Origin: Ulva prolifera
Lineage: Eukaryota; Chlorophyta; Ulvophyceae; Ulvales; Ulvaceae
Direction of reading: 5' to 3'
DNA: 56,702 nucleotides
NCBI GenBank assembly: GCA_023078555.1
Contig: JALAAN010000013.1
Location: forward strand, 1 to 56,702
The notes beneath the pieces were generated by a model. That model was not told the origin of the DNA, made no database searches, and saw only the letters and a program-made list of their open reading frames with translations. Below, one piece after another: positions 35,001-47,537 of the stretch. Every line of letters starts with the position of its first letter. Position 1 is the first letter of the stretch. Both the position numbers and the translations under genes were made by a program.

Positions 35001-38000
35001 GTAGAGTTAAGTGTAAGGAATGGAGTGAAGTCCATGGAGTCAAGGCCGTGGAGTGGATTCAAGTCCGTGGAGTCAAGTCAGCGGAGTGGAGTGAAGTGCG
35101 TGGAGTCAAGTCCGTGGAGTGGAGTCAAGTCCGTGGAGTCAAGTCAGCGGAGTGGAGTGAAGTCCGTGGATTCAAGTCCGTGGAGTGGAGTCAAGTCCAC
35201 GGAGGCAAGTCCGTGGAGTCAAGTCCGCGGAGTCAAGTCAGCAGAGTAGAGTTAAGTCTACGGAGTGGAGTGAAGACCGTGGAGTCAAGTCCGTGGAGTG
35301 GAGTCAAGTCCGTGGAGTCAAGTCAGCAGAGTGGAGTGCAGTGCGTGGAGTCAAGTCCGTGGACTGGAGTCAAATCCGTTGAGTCAAGTCCTTGGAGTCA
35401 AGTCAGCGGAGTAGAGTCAAGTCTAAGGAGTGGAGTGAAGTCCGTGGAGTCAAGTCCGTGGATTGGAGTCAAATCCACGGAGTCAGGTCTGTGGAGTCAA
35501 GTCAGCGGAATGGAGTCAAATCCGTGGAGTCAAGTCAGCGGAGTGGAGTGAAGTGCGTGGAGTCAAGTCCGTGGAGTGGAGTCAAGTTCACGGAGGCAAG
35601 TCCGTGGAGTCAAGTCTGCGGAGTCAAGTCAGCGGAGTAGAGTTAAGTTTGAGGAGTTGAGTGAAGTGCGTGGAGGGAAGTCAGCGGAGTGGAGTCAAGT
35701 CCGTGGAGTCAAGTCAGCGGAGTGGAGTGAAGTGCGTGGAGTCAAGTCCGTGGAGTGGAGTCAAGTCCACGGAGTCAAATCCGTTGAGTCAAGTCCTTGG
35801 AGTCAAGTCAGCGGAGTAGAGTCAAGTATAAGGAGTGGAGTGAAGTCCGTGGAGTCAAGTCCGTGGATTGGAGTCAAATCCACGGAGTCAGGTCTGTGGA
35901 GTCAAGTCAGCGGAACGGAGTCAAATCCGTGGAGTCAAGTCAGCGGAGTGGAGTGAAGTGCGTGGAGTCAAGTCCGTGGAGTGGAGTCAAGTCCACGGAG
36001 GCAAGTCCGTGGAGTCAAGTCTGCGGAGTCAAGTCAGCGGAGTAGAGTTAAGTTTGAGGAGTTGAGTGAAGTGCGTGGAGGGAAGTCAGCGGAATGGAGT
36101 CAAATCCGTGGAGTCAAGTCAGCGGAGTGGAGTGAAGTGCGTGGAGTCAAGTCCGTGGAGTGGAGTCAAGTCCACGGAGGCAAGTCCGTGGAGTCAAGTC
36201 TGCGGAGTCAAGTCAGCGGAGTAGAGTTAAGTTTGAGGAGTTGAGTGAAGTGCGTGGAGGGAAGTCAGCGGAGTGGAGTCAAGTCCGTGGAGTCAAGTCA
36301 GCGGAGTGGAGTGAAGTGCGTGGAGTCAAGTCCGTGGAGTGGAGTCAAGTCCACGGAGGCAAGTACGTGGAGTCAAGTCCGCAGAGTCAAGTCAGTGGAG
36401 TAGAGTTAAGTCTACGGAGTGGAGTGAAGTCCGTGGAGTCAAGTCTGTGGATTGGAGTCAAATCCACGGAGTCAAGTCGGTGGAGTCAAGTCAGCGGATT
36501 GGAGTCAAATCCGTGGAGTCAAGTCCTTGGAGTCAAGTCCGTGGAGTGGAGTCAAGTCCGTGGAGTCAAGTCAGCAGAGTGGAGTGCAGTGCGTGGAGTC
36601 AAGTCCGTGGAGTGGAGTCAAGTCCGTGGAGTCAAGTCAGCGGAGTGGAGTGAAGTCCGTGGAGTCAAGTCCGTGGAGTCAAGTCAGCGGAGTGGAGTCA
36701 AATCCGTGGAGTCAAGTCCTTGGAGTCAAGTCCGTGGAGTAGATTCAAGTCCGTGGAGTCAAGCCAGCAGAGTGGAGTGCAGTGCGTGGAGTCAAGTCCG
36801 TGGAGTGGAGTCAAGTCCACGGAGGCAAGTCAACAGAGTGGAGTGCAGTGCGTGGAGTCAAGTCAGCGGAGTGGAGTCAAATCCGTGGAGTCAAGTCCTT
36901 GGAGTCAAGTCCGTGGAGTAGAGTCAAGTCCGTGGAGTCAAGTCAGCAGAGTGGAGTGCAGTGCGTGGAGTCAAGTCAGCAGAGTGGAGTGCAGTGCGTG
37001 GAGTCAAGTCCGTGGAGTGGAGTCAAGTCCACGGAGGCAAGTCTGTGGAGTCAATTCAGCGGAGTGGAGTCAAATCCGTTGAGTCAAGTCCTTGGAGTCA
37101 AGTCAGCGGAGTAGAGTCAAGTCTAAGGAGTGGAGTGAAGTCCGTGGAGTCAAGTCCGTGGATTGGAGTCAAATCCACGGAGTCAGGTCTGTGGAGTCAA
37201 GTCAGCGGAATGGAGTCAAATCCGTGGAGTCAAGTCAGCGGAGTGGAGTGAAGTGCGTGGAGTCAAGTCCGTGGAGTGGAGTCAAGTCCACGGAGGCAAG
37301 TCCGTGGAGTCAAGTCTGCGGAGTCAAGTCAGCGGATTGGAGTCAAATCCGTGGAGTCAAGTCCTTGGAGTCAAGTCCGTGGAGTGGAGTCAAGTCCGTG
37401 GAGTCAAGTCAGCAGAGTGGAGTGCAGTGCGTGGTGTCAAGTTCGTGGAGTGGAGTCAAGTCCGTGGAGTCAAGTCCTTGGAGTCAAGTCCGTGGAGTAG
37501 ATTCAAGTCCGTGGAGTCAAGTCAGCAGAGTGGAGTGCAGTGCGTGGAGTCAAGTCCGTGGAGTGGAGTCAAGTCCACGGAGGCAAGTCAACAGAGTGGA
37601 GTGCAGTGCGTGGAGTCAAGTCAGCGGAGTGGAGTCAAATCCGTGGAGTCAAGTCCTTGGAGTCAAGTCCGTGGAGTAGAGTCAAGTCCGTGGAGTCAAG
37701 TCAGCAGAGTGGAGTGCAGTGCGTGGAGTCAAGTCAGCAGAGTGGAGTGCAGTGCGTGGAGTCAAGTCAGCAGAGTGGAGTGCAGTGCGTGGAGTCAAGT
37801 CCGTGGAGTGGAGTCAAGTCCACGGAGGCAAGTCAGCAGAGTCAAGTCAGCGGAGTAGAGTTAAGTGTAAGGAATGGAGTGAAGTCCATGGAGTCAAGTC
37901 CGTGGAGTGGATTCAAGTCCGTGGAGTCAAGTCAGCGGAGTGGAGTGAAGTGCGTGGAGTCAAGTCCGTGGAGTGGAGTCAAGTCCACGGAGGCAAGTCC

Positions 38001-38376
38001 GTGGAGTCAAGTCCGCAGAGTCAAGTCAGTGGAGTAGAGTTAAGTCTACGGAGTGGAGTGAAGTCCGTGGAGTCAAGTCCGTGGATTGGAGTCAAATCCA
38101 CGGAGTCAAGTCGGTGGAGTCAAGTCAGCGGATTGGAGTCAAATCCGTGGAGTCAAGTCCTTGGAGTCAAGTCCGTGGAGTGGAGTCAAGTCCGTGGAGT
38201 CAAGTCAGCAGAGTGGAGTGCAGTGCGTGGAGCCAAGTCCGTGGAGTGGAGTCAAGTCCGTGGAGTCAAGTCAGCGGAGTGGAGTGAAGTCCGTGGAGTC
38301 AAGTCCGTGGAGTCAAGTCAGCGGAGTGGAGTCAAATCCGTGGAGTCAAGTCCTTGGAGTCAAGTCCGTGGAGTAG
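32025..38376 (+). repeat. Near-identical duplication, offset 4135 bp
   Basis: About 32025-34230 recurs at 36160-38365. Nearly every variant is shared, including GTGGTGTCAAGTTCG (33297, 37432). Isolated differences separate them, for example GTCAGGAGAG near 33385 against GTCAGCAGAG, and AAGTGAGCAG near 32806 against AAGTCAGCAG. The intervening 34.3-36.1 kb has its own internal repeats of about 405 bp. Confidence 0.85.
35392..36200 (+). repeat. 405-bp tandem step
   Basis: The sequence starting near 35392 recurs at 35797 (offset 405). Private markers such as AAGTATAAGGAG and GCGGAACGGAG are found in the second copy and also near 34798 and 34885. The same 405-bp step recurs elsewhere in the block. 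Confidence 0.75.
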
Positions 38377-39110
38377 AGTCAAGTCCGTGGAGTCAAGTCA
38401 GCAGAGTGGAGTGCAGTGCGTGGAGTCAAGTCAGCAGAGTGGAGTGCAGTGCGTGGAGTCAAGTCAGCAGAGTGGAGTGCAGTGCGTGGAGTCAAGTCCG
38501 TGGAGTGGAGTCAAGTCCACGGAGGCAAGTCAGCAGAGTCAAGTCAGCGGAGTAGAGTTAAGTGTAAGGAATGGAGTGAAGTCCATGGAGTCAAGTCCGT
38601 GGAGTGGATTCAAGTCCGTGGAGTCAAGTCAGCGGAGTGGAGTGAAGTGCGTGGAGTTAAGTCCGTGGAGTGGAGTCAAGTCCACGGAGGCAAGTCCGTG
38701 GAGTCAAGTCCGCAGAGTCAAGTCAGTGGAGTAGAGTTAAGTCTACGGAGTGGAGTGAAGTCCGTGGAGTCAAGTCCGTGGATTGGAGTCAAATCCACGG
38801 AGTCAAGTCGGTGGAGTCAAGTCAGCGGATTGGAGTCAAATCCGTGGAGTCAAGTCCTTGGAGTCAAGTCCTTGGAGTGGAGTCAAGTCCGTGGAGTCAA
38901 GTCAGCAGAGTGGAGTGCAGTGCGTGGAGCCAAGTCCGTGGAGTGGAGTCAAGTCCGTGGAGTCAAGTCAGCGGAGTGGAGTGAAGTCCGTGGAGTCAAG
39001 TCCGTGGAGTCAAGTCAGCGGAGTGGAGTCAAATCCGTGGAGTCAAGTCCTTGGAGTCAAGTCCGTGGAGTAGATTCAAGTCCGTGGAGTCAAGTCAGCA
39101 GAGTGGAGTG
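37719..39110 (+). repeat. Tandem duplication, 697 bp
   Basis: The segment starting near 37719 recurs at 38416, followed through 37973/38670 and 38086/38783 with a constant offset of 697. The second copy differs by GTGGAGTTAAGTCC near 38652, a variant also present near 33820. Confidence 0.78.
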
Positions 39111-39399
39111 CAGTGCGTGGAGTCAAGTCAGCAGAGTGGAGTGCAGTGCGTGGAGTCAAGTCCGTGGAGTGGAGTCAAGTCCACGGAGGCAAGTCCGCGG
39201 AGTCAAGTCAGCGGAGTAGAGTTAAGTGTAAGGAATGGAGTGAAGTCCATGGAGTCAAGGCCGTGGAGTGGATTCAAGTCCGTGGAGTCAAGTCAGCGGA
39301 GTGGAGTGAAGTGCGTGGAGTCAAGTCCGTGGAGTCGAGTCAAGTCCGTGGAGTCAAGTCAGCGGAGTGGAGTGAAGTCCGTGGATTCAAGTCCGTGGA

Positions 39400-42300
39400 G
39401 TGGAGTCAAGTCCACGGAGGCAAGTCCGTGGAGTCAAGTCCGCGGAGTCAAGTCAGCAGAGTAGAGTTAAGTTTGAGGAGTTGAGTGAAGTGCGTGGAGG
39501 GAAGTCAGCGGAGTGGAGTCAAGTCCGTGGAGTCAAGTCAGCGGAGTGGAGTGAAGTGCGTGGAGTCAAGTCCGTGGAGTGGAGTCAAGTCCACGGAGTC
39601 AAATCCGTTGAGTCAAGTCCTTGGAGTCAAGTCAGCGGAGTAGAGTCAAGTCTAAGGAGTGGAGTGAAGTCCGTGGAGTCAAGTCCGTGGATTGGAGTCA
39701 AATCCACGGAGTCAGGTCTGTGGAGTCAAGTCAGCGGAATGGAGTCAAATCCGTGGAGTCAAGTCAGCGGAGTGGAGTGAAGTGCGTGGAGTCAAGTCCG
39801 TGGAGTGGAGTCAAGTCCAAGGAGGCAAGTCCGTGGAGTCAAGTCTGCGGAGTCAAGTCAGCGGAGTAGAGTTAAGTTTGAGGAGTTGAGTGAAGTGCGT
39901 GGAGGGAAGTCAGCGGAGTGGAGTCAAGTCCGTGGAGTCAAGTCAGCGGAGTGGAGTGAAGTGCGTGGAGTCAAGTCCGTGGAGTGGAGTCAAGTCCACG
40001 GAGTCAAATCCGTTGAGTCAAGTCCTTGGAGTCAAGTCAGCGGAGTAGAGTCAAGTCTAAGGAGTGGAGTGAAGTCCGTGGAGTCAAGTCCGTGGATTGG
40101 AGTCAAATCCACGGAGTCAGGTCTGTGGAGTCAAGTCAGCGGAATGGAGTCAAATCCGTGGAGTCAAGTCAGCGGAGTGGAGTGAAGTGCGTGGAGTCAA
40201 GTCCGTGGAGTGGAGTCAAGTCCACGGAGGCAAGTCCGTGGAGTCAAGTCTGCGGAGTCAAGTCAGCGGAGTAGAGTTAAGTTTGAGGAGTTGAGTGAAG
40301 TGCGTGGAGGGAAGTCAGCGGAATGGAGTCAAATCCGTGGAGTCAAGTCAGCGGAGTGGAGTGAAGTGCGTGGAGTCAAGTCCGTGGAGTGGAGTCAAGT
40401 CCACGGAGGCAAGTCCGTGGAGTCAAGTCTGCGGAGTCAAGTCAGCGGAGTAGAGTTAAGTTTGAGGAGTTGAGTGAAGTGCGTGGAGGGAAGTGAGCGG
40501 AGTGGAGTCAAGTCCGTGGAGTCAAGTCAGCGGAGTGGAGTGAAGTGCGTGGAGTCAAGTCCGTGGAGTGGAGTCAAGTCCACGGAGGCAAGTACGTGGA
40601 GTCAAGTCCGCAGAGTCAAGTCAGTGGAGTAGAGTTAAGTCTACGGAGTGGAGTGAAGTCCGTGGAGTCAAGTCCGTAGATTGGAGTCAAATCCACGGAG
40701 TCAAGTCGGTGGAGTCAAGTCAGCGGATTGGAGTCAAATCCGTGGAGTCAAGTCCTTGGAGTCAAGTCCGTGGAGCGGAGTCAAGTCCGTAGAGTCAAGT
40801 TAGCAGAGTGGAGTGCAGTGCGTGGAGTCAAGTCCGTGGAGTGGAGTCAAGTCCGTGGAGTCAAGTCAGCGGAGTGGAGTGAAGTCCGTGGAGTCAAGTC
40901 CGTGGAGTGGAGTCAAGTCCACGGAGGCAAGTCCGTGGAGTCAAGTCCGCGGAGTCAAGTCAGCAGAGTAGAGTTAAGTTTGAGGAGTTGAGTGAAGTGC
41001 GTGGAGGGAAGTCAGCGGAGTGGAGTCAAGTCCGTGGAGTCAAGTCAGCGGAGTGGAGTGAAGTGCGTGGAGTCAAGTCCGTGGAGTGGAGTCAAGTCCA
41101 CGGAGTCAAATCCGTTGAGTCAAGTCCTTGGAGTCAAGTCAGCGGAGTAGAGTCAAGTCTAAGGAGTGGAGTGAAGTCCGTGGAGTCAAGTCCGTGGATT
41201 GGAGTCAAATCCACGGAGTCAGGTCTGTGGAGTCAAGTCAGCGGAATGGAGTCAAATCCGTGGAGTCAAGTCAGCGGAGTGGAGTGAAGTGCGTGGAGTC
41301 AAGTCCGTGGAGTGGAGTCAAGTCCAAGGAGGCAAGTCCGTGGAGTCAAGTCTGCGGAGTCAAGTCAGCGGAGTAGAGTTTAGTTTGAGGAGTTGAGTGA
41401 AGTGCGTGGAGGGAAGTCAGCGGAGTGGAGTCAAGTCCGTGGAGTCAAGTCAGCGGAGTGGAGTGAAGTGCGTGGAGTCAAGTCCGTGGAGTGGAGTCAA
41501 GTCCACGGAGTCAAATCCGTTGAGTCAAGTCCTTGGAGTCAAGTCAGCGGAGTAGAGTCAAGTCTAAGGAGTGGAGTGAAGTCCGTGGAGTCAAGTCCGT
41601 GGATTGGAGTCAAATCCACGGAGTCAGGTCTGTGGAGTCAAGTCAGCGGAATGGAGTCAAATCCGTGGAGTCAAGTCAGCGGAGTGGAGTGAAGTGCGTG
41701 GAGTCAAGTCCGTGGAGTGGAGTCAAGTCCACGGAGGCAAGTCCGTGGAGTCAAGTCTGCGGAGTCAAGTCAGCGGAGTAGAGTTAAGTTTGAGGAGTTG
41801 AGTGAAGTGCGTGGAGGGAAGTCAGCGGAATGGAGTCAAATCCGTGGAGTCAAGTCAACGGAGTGGAGTGAAGTGCGTGGAGTCAAGTCCGTGGAGTGGA
41901 GTCAAGTCCACGGAGGCAAGTCCGTGGAGTCAAGTCTGCGGAGTCAAGTCAGCGAAGTAGAGTTAAGTTTGAGGAGTTGAGTGAAGTGCGTGGAGGGAAG
42001 TGAGCGGAGTGGAGTCAAGTCCGTGGAGTCAAGTCAGCGGAGTGGAGTGAAGTGCGTGGAGTCAAGTCCGTGGAGTGGAGTCAAGTCCACGGAGGCAAGT
42101 ACGTGGAGTCAAGTCCGCAGAGTCAAGTCAGTGGAGTAGAGTTAAGTCTACGGAGTGGAGTGAAGTCCGTGGAGTCAAGTCCGTAGATTGGAGTCAAATC
42201 CACGGAGTCAAGTCGGTGGAGTCAAGTCAGCGGATTGGAGTCAAATCCGTGGAGTCAAGTCCTTGGAGTCAAGTCCGTGGAGTGGAGTCAAGTCCGTAGA

Positions 42301-42400
42301 GTCAAGTTAGCAGAGTGGAGTGCAGTGCGTGGAGTCAAGTCCGTGGAGTGGAGTCAAGTCCGTGGAGTCAAGTCAGCGGAGTGGAGTGAAGTCCGTGGAG
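39400..42400 (+). repeat. 1507-bp duplication containing 405-bp steps
   Basis: About 39400-40800 recurs at about 40907-42307 (offset 1507). Each copy contains an internal 405-bp tandem step (39621/40026 and 41128/41533). Shared rare forms include GTCCAAGGAGGCAAG, GGAAGTGAGCGG and GTCCGTAGATTGG. An order such as 405 bp first, then 1507 bp, explains the nesting. Confidence 0.8.
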
Positions 42401-43407
42401 TCAAGTCCGTGGAGTCAAGTCAGCGGAGTGGAGTCAAATCCGTGGAGTCAAGTCCTTGGAGTCAAGTCCGTGGAGTAGATTCAAGTCCGTGGAGTCAAGT
42501 CAGCAGAGTGGAGTGCAGTGCGTGGAGTCAAGTCCGTGGAGTGGAGTCAAGTCCACGGAGGCAAGTCAACAGAGTGGAGTGCAGTGCGTGGAGTCAAGTC
42601 AGCGGAGTGGAGTCAAATCCGTGGAGTCAAGTCGTTGGAGTCAAGTCCGTGGAGTAGAGTCAAGTCCGTGGAGTCAAGTCAGCAGAGTGGAGTGCAGTGC
42701 GTGGAGTCAAGTCAGCAGAGTGGAGTGCAGTGCGTGGAGTCAAGTCCGTGGAGTGGAGTCAAGTCCACGGAGGCAAGTCTGTGGAGTCAATTCAGCGGAG
42801 TGGAGTCAAATCCGTTGAGTCAAGTCCTTGGAGTCAAGTCAGCGGAGTAGAGTCAAGTCTAAGGAGTGGAGTGAAGTCCGTGGAGTCAAGTCCGTGGATT
42901 GGAGTCAAATCCACGGAGTCAGGTCTGTGGAGTCAAGTCAGCGGAATGGAGTCAAATCCGTGGAGTCAAGTCAGCGGAGTGGAGTGAAGTGCGTGGAGTC
43001 AAGTCCGTGGAGTGGAGTCAAGTCCACGGAGGCAAGTCCGTGGAGTCAAGTCAGCGGAGTAGAGTTAAGTGTAAGGAATGGAGTGAAGTCCATGGAGTCA
43101 AGTCCGTGGAGTGGATTCAAGTCCGTGGAGTCAAGTCAGCGGAGTGGAGTGAAGTGCGTGGAGTCAAGTCCGTGGAGTGGAGTCAAGTCCGTGGAGTCAA
43201 GTCAGCGGAGTGGAGTGAAGTCCGTGGATTCAAGTTCGTGGAGTGGAGTCAAGTCCACGGAGGCAAGTCCGCGGAGTCAAGTCAGCGGAGTAGAGTTAAG
43301 TGTAAGGAATGGAGTGAAGTCCATGGAGTCAAGTCCGTGGAGTGGATTCAAGTCCGTGGAGTCAAGTCAGCGGAGTGGAGTGAAGTGCGTGGAGTCAAGT
43401 CCGTGGA

Positions 43408-45100
43408 GTGGAGTCAAGTCCACGGAGGCAAGTCCGTGGAGTCAAGTCTGCGGAGTCAAGTCAGCGGAGTAGAGTTAAGTTTGAGGAGTTGAGTGAAGTG
43501 CGTGGAGGGAAGTCAGCGGAGTGGAGTCAAGTCCGTGGAGTCAAGTCAGCGGAGTGGAGTGAAGTGCGTGGAGTCAAGTCCGTGGAGTGGAGTCAAGTCC
43601 ACAGAGGCAAGTCCGTGGAGTCAAGTCCGCAGAGTCAAGTCAGTGGAGTAGAGTTAAGTCTACGGAGTGGAGTGAAGTCCGTGGAGTCAAGTCCGTGGAT
43701 TGGAGTCAATTCGACGGAGTCAAGTCGGTGGAGTCAAGTCAGCGGATTGGAGTCAAATCCGTGGAGTCAAGTCCTTGGAGTCAAGTCCGTGGAGTGGAGT
43801 CAAGTCCGTGGAGTCAAGTCAGCAGAGTGGAGTGCAGTGCGTGGAGTCAAGTCCGTGGAGTGGAGTGAAGTCCGTGGAGTCAAGTCCGTGGAGAGGAGTC
43901 AAGTCCGTGGAGTCAAGTCAGCGGAGTGGAGTCAAATCCGTGGAGTCAAGTCCGTGGAGTCAAGTCCGTGGATTGGAGTCAAGTCGGTGGAGTCAAGTCG
44001 GTGGAGTCAAGTCAGCGGATTGGAGTCAAATCCGTGGAGTCAAGTCCTTGGAGTCAAGTCCGTGGAGTGGAGTCAAGTCCGTGGAGTCAAGTCAGCGGAG
44101 TGGAGTGAAGTCCGTGGATTCAAGTTCGTGGAGTGGAGTCAAGTCCACGGAGGCAAGTCCGCGGAGTCAAGTCAGCGGAGTAGAGTTAAGTGTAAGGAAT
44201 GGAGTGAAGTCCATGGAGTCAAGTCCGTGGAGTGGATTCAAGTCCGTGGAGTCAAGTCAGCGGAGTGGAGTGAAGTGCGTGGAGTCAAGTCCGTGGAGTG
44301 GAGTCAAGTCCACGGAGGCAAGTCCGTGGAGTCAAGTCTGCGGAGTCAAGTCAGCGGAGTAGAGTTAAGTTTGAGGAGTTGAGTGAAGTGCGTGGAGGGA
44401 AGTCAGCGGAGTGGAGTCAAGTCCGTGGAGTCAAGTCAGCGGAGTGGAGTGAAGTGCGTGGAGTCAAGTCCGTGGAGTGGAGTCAAGTCCACAGAGGCAA
44501 GTCCGTGGAGTCAAGTCCGCAGAGTCAAGTCAGTGGAGTAGAGTTAAGTCTACGGAGTGGAGTGAAGTCCGTGGAGTCAAGTCCGTGGATTGGAGTCAAT
44601 TCCACGGAGTCAAGTCGGTGGAGTCAAGTCAGCGGATTGGAGACAAATCCATGGAGTCAAGTCCTTGGAGTCAAGTCCGTGGAGTGGAGTCAAGTCCGTG
44701 GAGTCAAGTCAGCAGAGTGGAGTGCAGTGCGTGGAGTCAAGTCCGTGGAGTGGAGTCAAGTCCGTGGAGTCAAGTCAGCGGAGTGGAGTGAAGTCCGTGG
44801 AGTCAAGTCCGTGGAGTGGAGTCAAGTCCGTGGAGTCAAGTCAGCGGAGTGGAGTCAAATCCACGGAGTCAAGTCGGTGGAGTCAAGTCAGCGGATTGGA
44901 GTCAAATCCGTGGAGTCAAGTCCTTGGAGTCAAGTCCGTGGAGTGGAGTCAAGTCCGTGGAGTCAAGTCAGCAGAGTGGAGTGCAGTGCGTGGAGTCAAG
45001 TCTGTGGACTGGAGTCAAATCCACGGAGTCAAGTCTGTGGAGTCAATTCAGCGGAGTGGAGTGAAGTCCGTGGAGTCAAGTCCGTGGATTGGAGTCAAAT
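43408..45100 (+). repeat. Duplication, 890 bp
   Basis: The segment from about 43240 recurs at about 44130 with offset 890 (43408/44298, 43587/44477). Shared rare forms include GTCCACAGAGGCAAG. The first copy has CAATTCGACGG at 43708-43718 where the second has CAATTCCACGG. A third copy starts near 47370, 4130 bp after the first. Confidence 0.8.
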
Positions 45101-47270
45101 CCACGGAGTCAAGTCGGTGGAGTCAAGTTAGCGGATTGGAGTCAAATCCGTGGAGTCAAGTCCTTGGAGTCAAGTCCGTGGAGTGGAGTCAAGTCCGTGG
45201 AGTCAAGTCAGCAGAGTGGAGTGCAGTGCGTGGAGTCAAGTCCGTGGAGTGGAGTCAAGTCCGTGGAGTCAAGTCAGCGGAGTGGAGTGAAGTCCGTGGA
45301 GTCAAGTCCGTGGAGTGGAGTCAAGTCCGTGGAGTCAAGTCAGCGGAGTGGAGTCAAATCCGTGGAGTCAAGTCCTTGGAGTCAAGTCCGTGGAGTGGAG
45401 TCAAGTCCGTGGAGTCAAGTCAGCAGAGTGGAGTGCAGTGCGTGGAGTCAAGTCCGTGGAGTGGAGTCAAGTCCGTGGAGTCAAGTCAGCGGAGTGGAGT
45501 GAAGTCCGTGGAGTCAAGTCCGTGGAGTGGAGTCAAGTCCGTGGAGTCAAGTCCGTGGAGTGGAGTCAAGTCCGTGGAGTCAAGTCAGCGGAGTGGAGTC
45601 AAATCCGTGGAGTCAAGTCCTTGGAGTCAAGTCCGTGGAGTAGATTCAAGTCCGTGGAGTCAAGTCAGCAGAGTGGAGTGCAGTGCGTAGAGTCAAGTCC
45701 GTGGAATGGAGTCAAATCCGTGGAGTCAAGTCCTTGGAGTCAAGTCCGTGGAGTAGAGTCAAGTCCGCGGAGTCAAGTCAGCAGAGTAGAGTAAAGTCTA
45801 CGGAGTGGAGTGAAGTCCGTGGAGTCAAGTCCGTGGATTGGAGTCAAATCCACGGAGTCAAGTCGGTGGAGTCAAGTCAGCGGATTGGAGTCAAATCCGT
45901 GGAGTCAAGTCCTTGGAGTCAAGTCCGTGGAGTGGAGTCAAGTCCGTGGAGTCAAGTCAGCAGAGTGGAGTGCAGTGCGTGGAGTCAAGTCTGTGGACTG
46001 GAGTCAAATCCACGGAGTCAAGTCTGTGGAGTCAATTCAGCGGAGTGGAGTGAAGTCCGTGGAGTCAAGTCCGTGGATTGGAGTCAAATCCACGGAGTCA
46101 AGTCGGTGGAGTCAAGTCAGCGGATTGGAGTCAAATCCGTGGAGTCAAGTCCTTGGAGTCAAGTCCGTGGAGTGGAGTCAAGTCCGTGGAGTCAAGTCAG
46201 CAGAGTGGAGTGCAGTGCGTGGAGTCAAGTCCGTGGAGTGGAGTCAAGTCCGTGGAGTCAAGTCAGCGGAGTGGAGTGAAGTCCGTGGAGTCAAGTCCGT
46301 GGAGTGGAGTCAAGTCCGTGGAGTCAAGTCAGCGGAGTGGAGTCAAATCCGTGGAGTCAAGTCCTTGGAGTCAAGTCCGTGGAGTGGAGTCAAGTCCGTG
46401 GAGTCAAGTCAGCAGAGTGGAGTGCAGTGCGTGGAGTCAAGTCCGTGGAGTGGAGTCAAGTCCGTGGAGTCAAGTCAGCGGAGTGGAGTGAAGTCCGTGG
46501 AGTCAAGTCCGTGGAGTGGAGTCAAGTCCGTGGAGTCAAGTCCGTGGAGTGGAGTCAAGTCCGTGGAGTCAAGTCAGCGGAGTGGAGTCAAATCCGTGGA
46601 GTCAAGTCCTTGGAGTCAAGTCCGTGGAGTAGATTCAAGTCCGTGGAGTCAAGTCAGCAGAGTGGAGTGCAGTGCGTAGAGTCAAGTCCGTGGAATGGAG
46701 TCAAATCCGTGGAGTCAAGTCCTTGGAGTCAAGTCCGTGGAGTAGAGTCAAGTCCGCGGAGTCAAGTCAGCAGAGTAGAGTAAAGTCTACGGAGTGGAGT
46801 GAAGTCCGTGGAGTCAAGTCCGTGGATTGGAGTCAAATCCACGGAGTCAAGTCGGTGGAGTCAAGTCAGCGGATTGGAGTCAAATCCGTGGAGTCAAGTC
46901 CTTGGAGTCAAGTCCGTGGAGTGGAGTCAAGTCCGTGGAGTCAAGTCAGCAGAGTGGAGTGCAGTGCGTGGAGTCAAGTCTGTGGACTGGAGTCAAATCC
47001 ACGGAGTCAAGTCTGTGGAGTCAATTCAGCGGAGTGGAGTGAAGTCCGTGGAGTCAAGTCCGTGGATTGGAGTCAAATCCACGGAGTCAAGTCGGTGGAG
47101 TCAAGTCAGCGGATTGGAGTCAAATCCGTGGAGTCAAGTCCTTGGAGTCAAGTCCGTGGAGTGGAGTCAAGTCCGTGGAGTCAAGTCAGCAGAGTGGAGT
47201 GCAGTGCGTGGAGTCAAGTCCGTGGAGTGGAGTCAAGTCCGTGGAGTCAAGTCAGCGGAGTGGAGTCAAA
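44845..47270 (+). repeat. 989-bp unit, two full copies and part of a third
   Basis: Copies begin near 44845, 45834 and 46823 with a constant step of 989. The shared markers are TCTGTGGACTGG (45001, 45990, 46979) and GCGTAGAGTCAAGTCCGTGG (45686, 46675). The copies are almost identical; the first has AGTTAGCGG near 45127 where the others have AGTCAGCGG. The third is cut off near 47270. Confidence 0.85.
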
Positions 47271-47537
47271 TCCGTGGAGTCAAGTCCTTGGAGTCAAGTC
47301 CGTGGAGTGGAGTCAAGTCCGTGGAGTCAAGTCAGCGGAGTGGAGTGAAGTCCGTGGATTCAAGTTCGTGGAGTGGAGTCAAGTCCACGGAGGCAAGTCC
47401 GCGGAGTCAAGTCAGCGGAGTAGAGTTAAGTGTAAGGAATGGAGTGAAGTCCATGGAGTCAAGTCCGTGGAGTGGATTCAAGTCCGTGGAGTCAAGTCAG
47501 CGGAGTGGAGTGAAGTGCGTGGAGTCAAGTCCGTGGA